Positions 55,381 to 64,000 of a DNA stretch of 64,000 nt are shown here, piece after piece; position 1 is the stretch's first letter; every line of letters begins with the position of its first letter. This DNA comes from Phialocephala subalpina (Eukaryota > Ascomycota > Leotiomycetes > Helotiales > Mollisiaceae): positions 774,334 to 838,333 of the forward strand of contig FJOG01000028.1 in the NCBI GenBank assembly GCA_900073065.1, read 5' to 3'. The position numbers and the translations under genes are program-made. Below the pieces are notes generated by a model. It was given only the letters and a program-made list of their open reading frames with translations. It ran no database searches and was not told where the DNA came from.

Positions 55381-56391
55381 ATGGCGACGAGAAAGCACAA
55401 CGAATTCTTGGATGCGGATGCGAGTGAAGACGATCAGAGTCAGGGCTATGATTCCGAGATTGAGGATTTGAAAAAGGGCGAGAGAAGTGCGAAGAGGAGG
55501 AAGGTGGAAAGCGATGTCAGCGACGGCGACGACGATGATGCAGAGGAAGGAACCCAGAAAAAGAGCAAATCGGCAGAATTGCCCGGTGTTTCGAAGTCAC
55601 TCACGAAGAAGAATCTCGTTGCGACAGAGAAAGCGATAAAAAAATCCGGCGTGGTCTACCTCTCCCGAATACCACCCTTCATGAAGCCTTCAAAACTACG
55701 ATCACTACTCGAGCCATATGGCGCAATCAATCGCATATTCCTTACACCAGAAGATCCAACATCGCATACTCGGCGAGTCCGCAATGGAGGAAACAAGAAG
55801 CGGTCGTTTGTGGACGGCTGGATCGAAGTAAATCCCACCCTGATTCTACCATTTCGTAGGGAGTCGAGCTCTCGAAGATCTCGGCTCCCCGATTCCTCGA
55901 CTCGTCATTATCCTTTGAAACCACTTACTAACTTCTTGTAGTGGGTGAACAAAGCTGAAGCAAAGCAAGTTTGTGAGCTATTGAATGCAAAGACTATCGG
56001 AGGAAAGAAAGGCACATACTATCACGACGATGTGTGGAATCTGCTATATCTGAAAGGATTCAAATGGAACAACTTGACCGAGCAGATCGCTGCTGAGAAC
56101 GCGGAGAGAGCGAGCAGGATGAGAGCGGAAATCAGCAAGACTACCAAGGAGAACAAGGAGTTCGTGCAGAACGTGGAGAGAGCGAAGATGCTGGAGACTA
56201 TGGAGGCGAAGAAGGCGGCGAAGGCGGCGAAGAAGAGAAAGGAGGATCCAGGTGCAGTGAGCACGAGCGAAGCGCCGATTTCAAAGAAGGCCGAGAGACC
56301 AAGGCATTTCAAACAGACGACGGTGGCGGCGAAGAGGAAACCAGAAGATCAGCCTGAGCAGGTGAAGAGAGTGCTCAGCAAGATCTTCTGA
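55381..56391 (+). CDS. esf2: Pre-rRNA processing protein Esf2 (ABT1 family)
   Basis: Two exons, 55381-55827 and 55942-56391. The acidic, Lys-rich N-terminus (MATRKHNEFLDADASEDDQ) precedes the ABT1/Esf2 RNA-recognition domain: GVVYLSRIPPFMKPSKLRSL, GAINRIFLTPED, KKRSFVDGWIE, then after the intron WVNKAEAKQVCELLNAKTIG and DDVWNLLYLKGFKWNNLTEQ, a hallmark of the family. A basic coiled tail follows (EAKKAAKAAKKRKEDPG). Esf2 works with the helicase Dbp8 in early 18S processing in the nucleolus. The intron splits the RRM in phase 0 and is an introner-like copy. A second ribosome-assembly gene, dbp7, lies 9 kb away, probably by chance. Confidence 0.93.
55828..55941 (+). mobile_element. Introner-like intron, copy B (esf2 intron)
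   Basis: This 114-base intron runs from GTAAAT at 55828 to TTGTAG at 55941. From CCCTGATTCTACCATT at about 55838 to the acceptor it is homologous to the GH35-like intron 18902-19013. Inverted arms GGAGTCGAG (55860-55868) and CTCGACTC (55896-55903) are present here too. It is in the sense orientation of esf2. Confidence 0.85.
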
Positions 56392-56744
56392 GTGTTGAGT
56401 TCGCAGGTAGCAAGATTATACCCAATTGAGAATTCGGATGCCGGATGAAATCTTTTCAGATAGTTCACGATTCGTGAGTCTGAGAAGAGTTGCAAACTTT
56501 AAATGTGAATATCATGGAATTGAGAACGATTGCCACTTTTCAAAGATCTACAAATTCGAGGACTTTTAGAGCTAGGAAACCTCTCCGGGGACGTTTGCTG
56601 CATAAGGAGTACGTCCAGTACACTCAAGCTGCAGATCACTATGCTTCACCTAATACTATCAAACTATTGAGTTATCTGAGGCTTAACACCCCTACAAAAT
56701 CATGCACTCTCCAAAGACGCAATGTCATACTCAATCAGCAACTT

Positions 56745-58357
56745 TTACACCTTCCTCCTCCACACCCATCCAGTCTCCGCGACTCTTGCCCCAACCAAGA
56801 TCAAAGATCCAACCGTCATACACGTTCCCCCAAAGATGCAAACTCCAACAAATTCTCCACCCATCCTATCAATCAAAGCCCCCGCAATCGGTCCCCCAGT
56901 AAAGCAAGCAAAAGATGCAACGCTCAACACCATCCCCACCCTCGTCCCCATCTTACTCAAATCCTTCGTCAAGCTACTCACGCTACCTAGGAATATTGCT
57001 TGAACACCTGCATTCATGAATCCGTATATCACTGCAAAGGCGATTAGGCCGGGAAAGGAAGATACTGAGAGCCAGATGTAGATTAGGAGGGCGCAGATGA
57101 TGCAGAGGAGGATGAATGTGTTGAGGGGACCGATGATGCGGTCTGCTAGGAGGGCGGGAATGATGCGCCCTGGAATACCAACTGCGTTGAAGGTTAGGAG
57201 GATTGTGAGGGAGGTGGAGGTTGTGGTGTGAATTATGCTTGTTGCGAAGACGTTTATCTGAGGATGTCAGAAATTGATCCTACCTCTGGGACAGCGTTTT
57301 CAACCCCCCAGCCTTGGCGAGACAATCGAGGAGGCTTGGCTAGGCTGAGATAATTCAGGCAGTAAAGCGTTCTGATCTTGACCAATTGTTGTCCCCGCTC
57401 AGGAAAGGTGGGCCGAGAAAGTCCAGGAGGCTAGGAGATTGAGAACGCTGCTCTGGGAATGGAGGACTTACATAGCCATATGCATAGTATACGGGCCAAA
57501 GTGAGAAGAACGTCCCGATAGTATATAATATATAGGGTATCTCTTTGAAAGCAGTCCATTCGAAGAATGGTCCAGACGGCCGAGGCGGAAGCCTTGTTCT
57601 AGCGACTGATATCACCGCAATGGCGTTGAACAAGACCACAAATCCCATGATCCGAATTGTCCAAGGAAATCCTAGCCTTGGAAGGAGTTTCTGGACCAGA
57701 AGAGGGAACACGATGCCGCCAGTGCCACCTCCACAAGCTACCAGGGAGACTGCAAACATTCTCCGACGTTGGAAGTAGGTGGAGACGAGGCTTATGGTAG
57801 GGCAGAAGATGAGCCCAGTACCGAGGCCTTGACAGACACCCTGAGAGAGGAAGATTTGCCAGTACTGTGTGGCAAAGGAGACCGAGAAGATTCCAAGAAT
57901 TTGGAGAAAACACCCGGCGATTAGGGTGTGGCGGTAGAAGCCAGCATCGAGGGCTCGGCCAGAAAACGCCCCAATAAACATCAGAAAGAAGATCTGGACA
58001 CTGCCAGTCCATGCAACAGTAGATGCTGGGAGATTGAGAGTCTTCTGGTAATAGGCTTGGAAGATCCCATAGGAATTTATATAGCCCCAACAATTGACGT
58101 TCAAGAGATGGCCCATCAGCACTGTAAATGTCAGTCAGGTACTCGTTTCGCACACAGAGATCGGGCTTACCTTGGAGCCAAGCTTTTGAGCCTCCATCTG
58201 GCGGCGGCTTTCGTCCTTCAGCAAGATTGCCCCTTGGTTGGCTTTGAAAGAATTCTCTGACTCCATCGTCCGTTTCGTTGAAGCAACCCGCAGTCTTTTC
58301 AAAGCCTTGGCAACCTGTCCCTGAGACGGTGTCGTTTAACGATCCATTTATTTCCAT
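56745..58357 (-). CDS. MFS monocarboxylate-type transporter
   Basis: Three exons: 58357-58171, 58121-57472 and 57257-56745. A polar N-terminal tail (MEINGSLNDTVSGTGCQGFE) ends in the MCT marker PPPDGGSKAWLQV, and helix 1 follows (GHLLNVNCWGYINSYGIFQA). GAFSGRALDAGFYRHTLIAG, QGVCQGLGTGLIFCPTISLV, STYFQRRRMFAVSL and ACGGGTGGIVFPLLVQKLLP are typical of the fungal monocarboxylate transporter-like (MCH) branch. The second half has GIPGRIIPALLADRIIGPLN and GGPIAGALIDRMGG. Fungal MCH proteins often do not carry simple monocarboxylates, so the substrate is open. The second intron (57471-57258) is enlarged by a MITE; splicing it restores the frame exactly. Confidence 0.88.
57292..57450. mobile_element. 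hAT-like MITE, 159 bases, intact target duplication
   Basis: Inverted ends: left CAGCGTTTTCAACCCC, right (read on the other strand) CAGCGTTCTCAATCTC; over the first 22 bases all four differences are C/T exchanges. The 8-base direct repeat CTCTGGGA flanks it (57284-57291 and 57451-57458). A CAG-starting inverted repeat with an 8-base target duplication is characteristic of hAT transposons. No coding capacity exists, so it is a non-autonomous element. It lies inside an MFS-gene intron. Confidence 0.88.
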
Positions 58358-59199
58358 GCCACGAACTGAAAAACAATGGTTCGTTTCTAAAGATGATAGG
58401 TAATGCAAACTCGAGAAAAGGCTTGGAGAAGAGCAAAGGAAAAGATTTGAGCAAACCTGGAAGGGGAATGAAAACAAAAGTGGGGCTAGCTTGCAAGTAG
58501 CCTAACTTGCGTGATCGACGTGCATCCAACCTCACAACATCGGCATGATGATGACTGGAAAACATAGCTAGACTGAGACTGAGTATGCCTTGCAGTTGAC
58601 AGCAGAGACTCATCTTGTTGGCAACTTGCCTGGGCAAGATGCTAGGTGGTATGGCAATGGCCATCTCGAGAAACTGGAACCGCTACACATCGACCCTTCC
58701 AGCCATTTATACTGCTCAGGACACGAACCCTCCGAGGACAACGGATTTGATTCAATTTGTGGTTAGGCGAAGCGTTCATCTTTTGGGTAGATGAAAGTTC
58801 AGATGAATCGACAAGCAGTGCCCCGCCAGCCTAACCAAGTCACTGGGGATTTGGTGGTGGGATTGAGGTTGTGAAGCCAACTGGCAAATTTGAAACTCAT
58901 GTTGATAGTTTTAGAGCTTGAGTAGCCAGGACATGTCTCGGTTCATATTGAGAAGTGTAATGCCCGACAGCAACTCTGGTGGCTGCAGATGGAATCGGAA
59001 GAAAAGCTGCAAGCCGTTGGTGTTCGAGGTGAAGTGTGGCTGGTGGTGCTAGACTAGTGTGGCAAGCATCTGGGGAGAGCTCTAGCCACACGCGTCAACC
59101 TCCACTGCATGCTTCACCAGCTGTAAACAAACATTTGAAGATCTTTTCGTCCAAACTATCTGGCGGACTGTACCACCGGCTTCAACGTATATTTGTGAC
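58358..59199. promoter_or_regulatory. Divergent region between MFS and PQ-loop genes
   Basis: About 840 bases, no supported gene. It should hold both promoters. No distinctive motif was recognised. Confidence 0.4.
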
Positions 59200-60314
59200 A
59201 TGGACTTCTTTAATCGTCTAGCCAGTGACCTTGGCAACAGCCGATGTGAGAAGCTCCAGTCCCCGAGCTACCTCAATCTCGCATTATCGATGTGAGTAAC
59301 CATAACACCCGTGGCTTGAAACAGCTCTAATAGACACAGCTTGCTTGTACTCGGCATTCTCGTCTCCTATCTTCCTCAACACTACAGAATTATCGCGCGA
59401 GGCACCTCCGAAGGCATCTCACCATTCTTCATTCTTCTTGGAACCACCTCGAGCACATGCGCCTTCGCGAATATACTCGTACTTCCAGCCTCTCGAGCAG
59501 ATGTAGCATGCTGTAAAGTTGTAAGCACGTTTGAATGTGCAGCAGGACTCTTAGGCATTGCACAGCTCGGGGTCCAGTGGTTCTCCTTCAGCGTAATGTA
59601 AGCTTCGGAACAGGCTGGAATGTGCATTCACTGACGCTCTTAGTCTCTTCCTATTCCTCGTTTTCTTCCCCAGAGGCCCAATACTCCCGCCCAACGATGC
59701 CGAAAAACCATACACATGGCGAACAGCAGTAACAGTGGCGGTCCTGTGCCTGTTACACGGCCTCATCGTCATCATCGTCAGCGTAGCCCTCATAATTGCA
59801 CGACCACACCATCTTGGAACATGGGCGAACATGCTGGGGATAACGGCGACGATCTTGGCTGCCATACAATACTTTCCACAGATCTGGATGACTTGGCATC
59901 TGAAGCATGTCGGGAGCTTGAGTATACCTATGATGCTGATCCAGACCCCGGGAAGCTTTGTCTGGGCTGGTAGTCTGGCTGCTAGATTGGGCCCTACGGG
60001 TTGGAGCACGTGGGGTATGTTTGTGGTTACTGGCTGCTTGCAGGGTACATTGCTAGCCATGGGAATAGTCTTCGAGGTTCAAGCTCGAAGGGCAAGGGAG
60101 AATTCGGAGGGTGAAGGAGTAAGAATGAACTTCTGTATTCAAAGGCATGAAAACTAACTATTGACAGACGAATGCCAGGTGCATCGCTGGATGCATTCCA
60201 GGAATTGTCGAAACCGACGACGAAGGCGGACCAGTTGTCGAAGACGGCTTAACAGAAAACGCCCCTCTGCTGAACGGGTCAAGGAAATCCTCTCCTCCCT
60301 CATACAGCGACTAA
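59200..60314 (+). CDS. PQ-loop repeat membrane protein
   Basis: Four exons (59200-59291, 59340-59599, 59644-60118, 60168-60314), all in frame; the second exon ends at the GTAAGC near 59600. Two PQ-loop motifs are visible, VSYLPQHYRIIARGTSEGIS and IQYFPQIWMTWHLKHVGSLS, within about seven hydrophobic helices (LVLGILVSYLP, AVLCLLHGLIVIIVSVALII, LGITATILAAIQYFP, FVVTGCLQGTLLAMGIVF). The family includes lysosomal/vacuolar exporters of cystine and cationic amino acids (cystinosin, Ypq) and SWEETs. The C-terminal tail is acidic and polar (ETDDEGGPVVEDGLTENAPL), as in fungal relatives. Substrate and membrane cannot be assigned; a vacuolar amino-acid role is a guess from the family. Confidence 0.85.
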
Positions 60315-60580
60315 CGATCTCAAATTTTCTGGATAGTAATTGAATCCTGAAATCGATATTTTCGATTCTCAATGTCTGTTCTTTTTCCAGTCACCAGCAA
60401 AACGAGAATGCCCAAAGTTGTTCAGCACACTCCAAAGCTGCATGCATTCGATCTAAGCGCTGTCTATAGGTATCCTCGCAACGATCCCTTCTCATTATTT
60501 ATCTTAAATTGTCGAAAGCATATTCTCTCAAAATCAAGTACTCCTTAACTTTCATCTCATCCCAACGCCATCCCACAAAA

Positions 60581-62365
60581 TCAAAACACCAACCCAGCAG
60601 CAAGCGCCGCAATACTCACAGCCGCAATCGCAGCTACAATCTCCTCCCTCTTACTTTTTGCAGTATTGGAATTACTTTCTGAGCGTGCGTAGTTTTCGTA
60701 TGTTGGTGGTGGGGTATATGCTAGAGGAGGAGGCGCGTACGCTGGCGGTGGGTAGGAGGCTGCTGGCGGGGCGTATACTCCGCCCGCATAGGCTGGAGGT
60801 AGAGGAGTGTAAGCAATGGGAGGAGGACCGTATGCAGGCGGTGTACTTAGAGGCACGGTTTCTTCAGTGCATGTTGAGGAAGCGCTAGATAGGAGAGAGG
60901 GTGTTGCGGGGAATATCGATCCGCTTGAAATGGGCGACGAGAAGATGCCAAGTACAGTCGATGATCCAGTTCCGTATTTCGCGCTGGTGCTGGTGCTGGA
61001 ATCTCCGCTGGTCAATTGAATTTTGAGATCTGCACTTGTTGATGGGCCCGGATTGGATTGGAAGCTGAGGGGGGAAGAGACACTCGGGCGGTGTACTTAG
61101 AGGCACGGTTTCTTCAGTGCATGTTGAGGAAGCGCTAGATAGGAGAGAGGGTGTTGCGGGGAATATCGATCCGCTTGAAATGGGCGACGAGAAGATGCCA
61201 AGTACAGTCGATGATCCAGTTCCGTATTTCGCGCTGGTGCTGGTGCTGGAATCTCCGCTGGTCAATTGAATTTTGAGATCTGCACTTGTTGATGGGCCCG
61301 GATTGGATTGGAAGCTGAGGGGGGAAGAGACACTCGGTCGGTGGTACCTGACGACGTTGTTACGTATTCCATGCTAGTCGAAAGAGATGTTCGAGTCAAG
61401 TGAGCTGACAATCCAACTCTCGTGAACTGACTGGGTGTTGACAAAATAACAGGTGTCGAAGAGATACTCGAAAGAAGCGAAGAGCCAGGGTTCGAGGAAG
61501 TGCTTGACAGAATCGAATATGATGATGACGAAGATGCGGATGCTGGTTGCAGGGTCGGTGAAAATGCATCAGAATTACCTGACGATGGTGTCCTGCTGGT
61601 AGGGGGAGAAGTTTGAGTAAACAGAGTTGCTGGTACAGAAGTAGAAGATGGCACAGATGTCGACAGGCTACTAATTATCGAGGACACGCTCGAAAGAAGC
61701 GAAGAGCTGGAACTTAATGGGGTGCTCGGTATGGATATTGTTGCCGCGGACTGTGACGTCGAGTGCAGAGAAGTTGGGGTCTTTAACACCACAGTCGCAG
61801 GTATCTTGCTCGTGCCGAAGCTCGTTCTGGTGAGGTAGATCGTCGGCTGCGACCTAGTTGAAGTGCTACAAGACGTCGAACTCAGGGTCGAAAAGATACC
61901 ATTTGCGGAGTACCTCGACGCTAGGGACATCGCAGATGTTGCTACAGTTGGGAAAGTTCCTGTCGTATGTTCCCCTAGCGTAGACACCTTGGTTTTCGTC
62001 GAGTGGTCATGCGTCCGAGTAGTGCTCGCAATATGAGACGAGTGCCTCGTTCCGGTGTCTTCTTCATGCGTATGTGTAGAAGAGGGAATATGGCTCGAGT
62101 GAGTGGTCCTAGCCGAGAGACTCGCATGCTCACTTTGTATCGGTATACTCGTCAATCCTTCACTCTCGCAGCTTTGGTATATTGTTGGTGTGCTGACGGT
62201 AGTAACTGTGCTGATAGCAGTAATTGGTGTCACAGGTGGAGATGGAATCGACGGCGAAATTGTTGACGGTGGCGGTGGTGGGCCGTAGTCCGGCAGAGGT
62301 TCTCCAGCGATAAAAATGCCCCTCAGGAGGAGGAACAATATGAGTCCAGAAGTTGACTTCATCAT
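60581..62365 (-). CDS. Ser/Thr/Pro-rich GPI-type cell wall protein, frame disturbed by a duplication
   Basis: The N-terminus is a signal peptide (MMKSTSGLILFLLLRGIFIA, then GEPLP), followed by about 340 residues very rich in Ser, Thr and Pro (SSSSLLSSVSSIISSLSTSV), a likely O-mannosylated stalk. The far C-terminal part (frame ending at 60581) is Pro/Tyr-rich (PPAYAPPPLAYTPPPTYENY) and ends in a hydrophobic GPI-type tail (EEIVAAIAAVSIAALAAGLV). The two parts are separated by the tandem duplication 60837-61337 and a stop at 61264-61262, so no single frame runs through. Collapsing the duplication alone does not restore the frame; an intron or another assembly error near 61290-61400 is needed. 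Signal plus GPI tail make one cell-surface gene likely. Confidence 0.5.
60837..61337 (+). repeat. Perfect tandem duplication, period 250 bases
   Basis: Bases 60837-61087 recur at 61087-61337, a shift of exactly 250; GTGTACTTAG occurs at 60841 and 61091. The unit lies inside the Ser/Thr-rich wall protein and changes its frame. The period is the same as at 1853 and 40726. Confidence 0.95.
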
Positions 62366-63886
62366 GGAAGCGTCTTAGCGTCTTAAATGCTGTTCGAGTG
62401 ACAGCGAATCTGCCGAAGCTCTGAATTAAGTAGCTGAAGAAATGAGCGTGGGGTGTGGTCGGAGAGCTGCTGAAATAACGGGTGAAAGTCCAAACTCAAG
62501 TGAATGTATGGGACGAATGAAAATTGCTTTGAAACCAGCCAAAGACTTGTTAATTAAGGAGTGGCAAGGCAATATCGCCTGGAAAGAGAAACCTGTTCCA
62601 AAAGTGAGAGTGAAGTTGATCTGACATCGCTGTGTATTTCAACGCGCCACTGGCACTTCCTCGGTGGACGTCGCCGACTGTGATCCCAATACGATCACAG
62701 GGCTTGAATCTGACTGATATTGCACAGTAATATCGCGATCCTGATATGCACGAGAATACAAGATCGGTGCGATGTGACTGGCCTCGGAAGTTGGTCCTAC
62801 ATGTCAGGTTCGATTATGTCTCATGAATTCTCGTTCCTCGCGTGGAAAGAGGCAAAGTCGTAGGACTAGTGAGATATTGAATCATCACGATTCTTCCTGG
62901 AATACATGCTATGAGTACAACTCCATTGTCTTTTGTCTGGCGGCCAAAATTACTGAATGATTCCCTACTACTTTTGCCAGAGACCCAGTTGGTCTAGGGC
63001 ACCAGACTCTTACAAGCTATAGCCTCCTATATGGTCGAGATTAGTGAGCCATATCAATGTAGAGGAGACATTCTCCCCCCTTCGATCTCTAGCTAGCATA
63101 CTTCACCCTTCAACATCCCACCTTACTTTTCTTATCGCGGTAAGCGATGTGTATCTTCGCATGGACTCCGTGGACTTACCCCCATAATGTATACGTCAAA
63201 GAATCGCATGTACTTTCATCTGCCGGGACATTCATACTCACGTTCTTACTCTTCACAGCACTGCAAGTGCAGCAGAGCTGGAGTCTGGGCGTGTTTCGGG
63301 GGTATTGTCATGGTTGCATTCTGTCTTTTGTTTGGGGGAGGGAGGGGGGGCCGCAATTGAGAGAGAAAGCAGGGAAAAAAGGATGGCGATAGGCTCCGGC
63401 AATGGTCAAATGTTGGATGGGCTCCAAATATCTGGGGTTTCTGAGTCTTGGTTGGAAGCTTTCAAAATTGTCTCATCCAAGTCCTTGATTACTATTGATT
63501 GGATTTTGTTCTAGGATAGAGGTAGGAGTAGGGAGAAGGATACCATAGCGTACCGACTCAAGAGCCGAGTTCTCGGGCCATCGACGAACTCTTGTCTTCG
63601 GTAAGTCACACCTTTAGTGTACCTTTTAAGCACTCTGAATCACATGAATAAATTACATTACTCCATTGAAATAAAGTTCCGTTAGATATGTTGGAAGCAG
63701 GATATAGAACGTGGGAGTACTGTGAACTTATAGCTGATAGACTGTCATAGCATTTCAGAAGTAAGAGTTCGGGCCACAGCTCGTGGCACACTTAAGCGAA
63801 ATTACCCCCCCACCATAATTTCCCACCCTCTCTTTTTAAACCTCAATTGCAACACAACCACTAATCCAAACCTCTTCAAATTTAAA
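62366..63886. other. Intergenic region, nothing recognised
   Basis: About 1.5 kb. It includes the promoter of the wall-protein gene and the left flank of the transposase-like ORF. Short ORFs lack any recognisable domain. A poly-C tract precedes the ORF at about 63805. Confidence 0.45.
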
Positions 63887-64000
63887 ATGGAGACTCCCAT
63901 TCAGTCATCCTCTCCTCCACATGAATCGGGCCAAAATTGGAAAACCCCAAAACGAGCTAGAGTCCGACAAGCGCGAAGCGATGGAAAATCATGGGGTCAA
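63887..64000 (+). CDS. Start of a probable Tc1/mariner-type transposase (cut by window end)
   Basis: An ATG at 63887 opens a frame that is still open at the window end (38 codons). After a polar leader (METPIQSSSPPHESGQNW) it reads TPKRARVRQARSDGKSWGQ. A basic stretch followed by R..R.DGKSW.Q is the beginning of a helix-turn-helix as found at the N-terminus of fungal Tc1/mariner and Pogo transposases. The catalytic part would lie to the right. The call rests on one short motif and could be another HTH protein. Confidence 0.4.
   Translation, partial: METPIQSSSPPHESGQNWKTPKRARVRQARSDGKSWGQ

Noticed and set aside
63550..63600. GAGCCGAGTTCTCGGG resembles part of introner copy A
   Set aside because: Only about 16 bases are similar and there is no splice site or gene nearby, so chance is sufficient.
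1..64000. tRNA, rRNA or snRNA genes
   Set aside because: I looked by eye for tRNA B-box-like GTTCRANNC with matching acceptor stems and found none that folded.

Overview
The window is nuclear DNA of a filamentous ascomycete (Pezizomycotina). Most genes carry short GT-AG introns of about 45-140 bases with CTNAC-type branch sites. The families present are typical of this group: an ATRIP/UvsD checkpoint protein, a HsbA-type secreted protein, DUF6594, Zn2Cys6 regulators and a Tad-like LINE tail. A helotialean/leotiomycete origin is a guess. There is one assembly gap (33561-34247). I saw no tRNA, rRNA or CRISPR.

Layout. 0.6-13.5 kb: a TEX30/KANSL3-like hydrolase, a broken retropepsin-type gene, a DUF6594 membrane protein, the ATRIP homologue, CDP-diacylglycerol synthase, an A1 protease homologue that has lost both catalytic DTG motifs, and a HsbA-like secreted protein. 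14.3-25.4 kb: an NF-X1/RING membrane protein, then a GH35-like beta-galactosidase divergent from a lactose-permease-type MFS transporter, with a Zn2Cys6 factor behind it (a probable galactoside-use cluster), and a small tail-anchored protein. 25.7-31.7 kb is gene-poor: a decayed LINE ending in (ACT)n, then about 3.2 kb in which a strong TATA box followed by a GTTGAC-type motif recurs six times at roughly 500-790 base intervals. 31.8-46.3 kb: phosphomevalonate kinase, the gap, a large mitochondrial-type PPR protein, a small N-myristoylation-type protein, pantothenate synthetase and the helicase Dbp7. 46.7-52.4 kb: genes I do not recognise. 53.7-62.4 kb: an aldehyde dehydrogenase, Esf2, a monocarboxylate-type MFS transporter, a PQ-loop transporter and a Ser/Thr/Pro-rich GPI-type wall protein. 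The right edge holds the start of a probable Tc1/mariner-type transposase.

Main discoveries. (1) Two introns in unrelated genes (GH35-like at 18902-19013 and esf2 at 55828-55941) are copies of one sequence, in the sense orientation of each host gene, and the homology runs exactly to the 3' splice site. This is what introner-like elements look like. (2) A 159-base MITE with CAGCGTT inverted repeats and a perfect 8-base target duplication sits inside an MFS-gene intron; removing it leaves a normal 47-base intron. A degraded second copy lies at 48.7 kb. (3) Three unrelated loci each carry a perfect tandem duplication of exactly 250 bases, which suggests an assembly artefact.
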